From Palleronia sediminis (lineage in GTDB: Bacteria > Pseudomonadota > Alphaproteobacteria > Rhodobacterales > Rhodobacteraceae), in contig NZ_SNAA01000013.1 of assembly GCF_004358695.1 (NCBI RefSeq), forward strand, positions 1 through 64,000: 64,000 nt of DNA, written 5' to 3'. The notes under the pieces are model-generated. The model ran no database searches, was not told the DNA's origin, and saw only the letters and a program-made list of their open reading frames with translations. The position numbers were made by a program, and so were the translations under genes. Below are positions 62,840 through 64,000 of this stretch, piece by piece; position 1 is the first letter of the stretch, and the number at the start of each line of letters is the position of its first letter.

Positions 62840-64000
62840 ATGATTCATCCCATCCTGTTATGCGGCGGTTCGGGAACGCGCCTTTGGCCGCTGTCCCGCA
62901 AGAGCTATCCCAAGCAGTTCGTGCCGCTGGTGGGGGACGAGACGCTGTTCCAGGCTTCGGCGCGGCGCCTGTCGGGGCCGTCCTTTGCGCCTCCGGTGAT
63001 CCTGACGAATGCCGATTTCCGGTTCATCGTGACCGAACAGCTTGCCGCGGCCGGGATCGACCCCGGCGCCGTGCTGATCGAGCCGTCGGGGCGCAATACC
63101 GCGCCCGCGGTGCTGGCCGCGGCGCTTTGGCTCGAACGATCCGACCCCGAGGCGATGATGCTTGTCGCCCCCTCGGACCATGTCATCCCCGATGCCGGCG
63201 CGTTCCGCGCGGCGGTCGAGGCGGGGATGGCGGCCGCGCGGGCGGGGCGCATCGTGACCTTTGGCATCTCGCCCGACCGGCCCGAAACCGGCTATGGCTA
63301 TCTCGAGCTCGACGCGGCGCCGAACGGCGAGGCCGCGCCGCTCAGGCGGTTCGTGGAAAAGCCCGACCGCGCCACGGCCGAGGCGATGCTGGCCGAGGGG
63401 CGGTTCCTGTGGAACGCCGGCGTGTTCCTGTTCTCGGTGCGGGCGATCCTCGATGCCTTTCGCACCCACGCGCCCGAGCTCGTGCCGGGGGCGGCCGAGG
63501 CGGTCGAGCGGGCGCGGCCGGACCTGGGCTTCTTGCGGCTCGATCCGGCGGCGTGGGACGGGTTGCCTGACGTGTCGATCGACTATGCCGTGATGGAGAA
63601 ATCCGATGCGCTGTCGGTCGTGCCCTTTGCCGGCGGCTGGTCCGATCTGGGCGGCTGGGACGCGGTCTGGCGCGAGACCGGGCCCGATGCCGACGGCGTG
63701 GCAAGCTCGGGCGAGACGACCGCCATCGAGTGCCGCGACACGCTGCTCAGGTCCGAAGATCCGGGGATCGAGCTGGTGGGGATCGGCTTGCGCAACGTCA
63801 TCGCCATCGCCACGCCCGACGCCGTTCTCGTGGCCGACAGCTCTTGTGCGCAGCAGGTGAAAGAGGCCGTCGCCGCGCTCAAGGCCAAGGGCGCGAAGCA
63901 GGCCGAGAGCCTGCCACGCGACCACCGCCCCTGGGGCTGGTTCGAGAGCCTCGCCACCGGCACGCGGTTCCAGGTGAAACGCATCGTCGTGCATCCGGGC
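62840..64000 (+). CDS. manC: Mannose-1-phosphate guanylyltransferase / mannose-6-phosphate isomerase, cut by the window edge
   Basis: The first 387 codons of a two-domain enzyme, open to the right edge. The N-terminal GTP-mannose-1-phosphate transferase has [22 protein letters not shown]-type residues at 6-27, VAPSDHVI and FVEKP. The C-terminal cupin-type isomerase begins at about residue 365 ([18 protein letters not shown]). It makes GDP-mannose, the substrate of the divergent gmd. The ATG at 62840 has GAGGAG 7 nt upstream; an in-frame ATG at 62822 would add six residues. The C terminus is outside the window. Confidence 0.92.
   Translation, partial: MIHPILLCGGSGTRLWPLSRKSYPKQFVPLVGDETLFQASARRLSGPSFAPPVILTNADFRFIVTEQLAAAGIDPGAVLIEPSGRNTAPAVLAAALWLERSDPEAMMLVAPSDHVIPDAGAFRAAVEAGMAAARAGRIVTFGISPDRPETGYGYLELDAAPNGEAAPLRRFVEKPDRATAEAMLAEGRFLWNAGVFLFSVRAILDAFRTHAPELVPGAAEAVERARPDLGFLRLDPAAWDGLPDVSIDYAVMEKSDALSVVPFAGGWSDLGGWDAVWRETGPDADGVASSGETTAIECRDTLLRSEDPGIELVGIGLRNVIAIATPDAVLVADSSCAQQVKEAVAALKAKGAKQAESLPRDHRPWGWFESLATGTRFQVKRIVVHPG

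Noticed and set aside
62860-63570. A complete short frame at the right end
   Set aside because: It lies in another frame of manC. The true manC frame stays open to the window edge and carries the guanylyltransferase motifs.

Overview
The window is high-GC, densely coded chromosomal DNA. Gene content and order suggest a Rhodobacteraceae (Roseobacter-group) alphaproteobacterium: rimP-nusA-ylxR-infB, argJ-mutT beside a parvulin and secA, lptC-lptA-lptB-hpf-ptsN, a dnaK promoter of the alphaproteobacterial sigma-32 type, and ubiG. This is inferred from gene families and order, not from an rRNA gene. No rRNA, tRNA or CRISPR array was seen. Genes are tightly packed, often with ATGA or GTGA stop/start overlaps.

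Layout. 1-52 is the first 17 codons of an IS5-type transposase running off the left edge, followed by about 490 bp without a convincing gene. 545-4978 is an electrophile/quinone-stress module: an HxlR regulator divergent from a VOC dioxygenase, an MhqD-like hydrolase and a pirin, then a Tat-signal FMN alpha-hydroxy-acid oxidase. 5028-7623 holds argG and ilvA. 7620-9278 is a divergent phosphorelay pair (an Hpt protein and a receiver-PP2C phosphatase). 9262-17498 holds a Nudix protein, hslO, a CoA-type Nudix, the CCA-adding enzyme, a two-subunit ABC exporter and an Fe-S rRNA/tRNA uridine methyltransferase. 17574-19303 is an envelope group (two YkuD proteins and a CAP lipoprotein). 19308-24945 holds hemH, two methyltransferases including ubiG, comF (apparently frameshifted), a glutaredoxin, a nitrilase-family amidase and a prolyl iminopeptidase. 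25095-30434 is the rimP-nusA-ylxR-infB operon behind a promoter and an attenuator-like leader. 30513-37421 holds mutT, argJ, a parvulin, secA and a PBP-OmpA fusion. 37418-41343 holds radC, dnaJ and dnaK.

41567-64000 is dominated by the cell envelope. It holds an orphan ABC-2 polysaccharide permease, cysQ, galU, galE, two paralogous GT2 glycosyltransferases, a GT14-type glycosyltransferase with a large C-terminal domain and a two-domain sulfotransferase. These predict a sulfated surface glycan: GalU and GalE supply UDP-sugars, the transferases assemble, the sulfotransferase uses PAPS, and CysQ removes the PAP by-product. A long leftward block follows (read right to left: FAS1-PRC protein, RND efflux adaptor and pump, RNase D, lptC, lptA, lptB, hpf, ptsN). 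At the right end, manC (truncated by the edge), gmd and fcl make GDP-mannose and GDP-fucose, with a methyltransferase.

Observations most worth following are a comF reading-frame break at a TTTCCCG heptamer; a promoter plus hairpin-T-run leader before rimP; the dnaK sigma-32 promoter with a 5' hairpin and a dnaK-dnaJ intercistronic hairpin; the glycan cluster with its bidomain enzymes; the FAS1-PRC fusion translationally coupled to an RND pump; and the Hpt/receiver-phosphatase pair.
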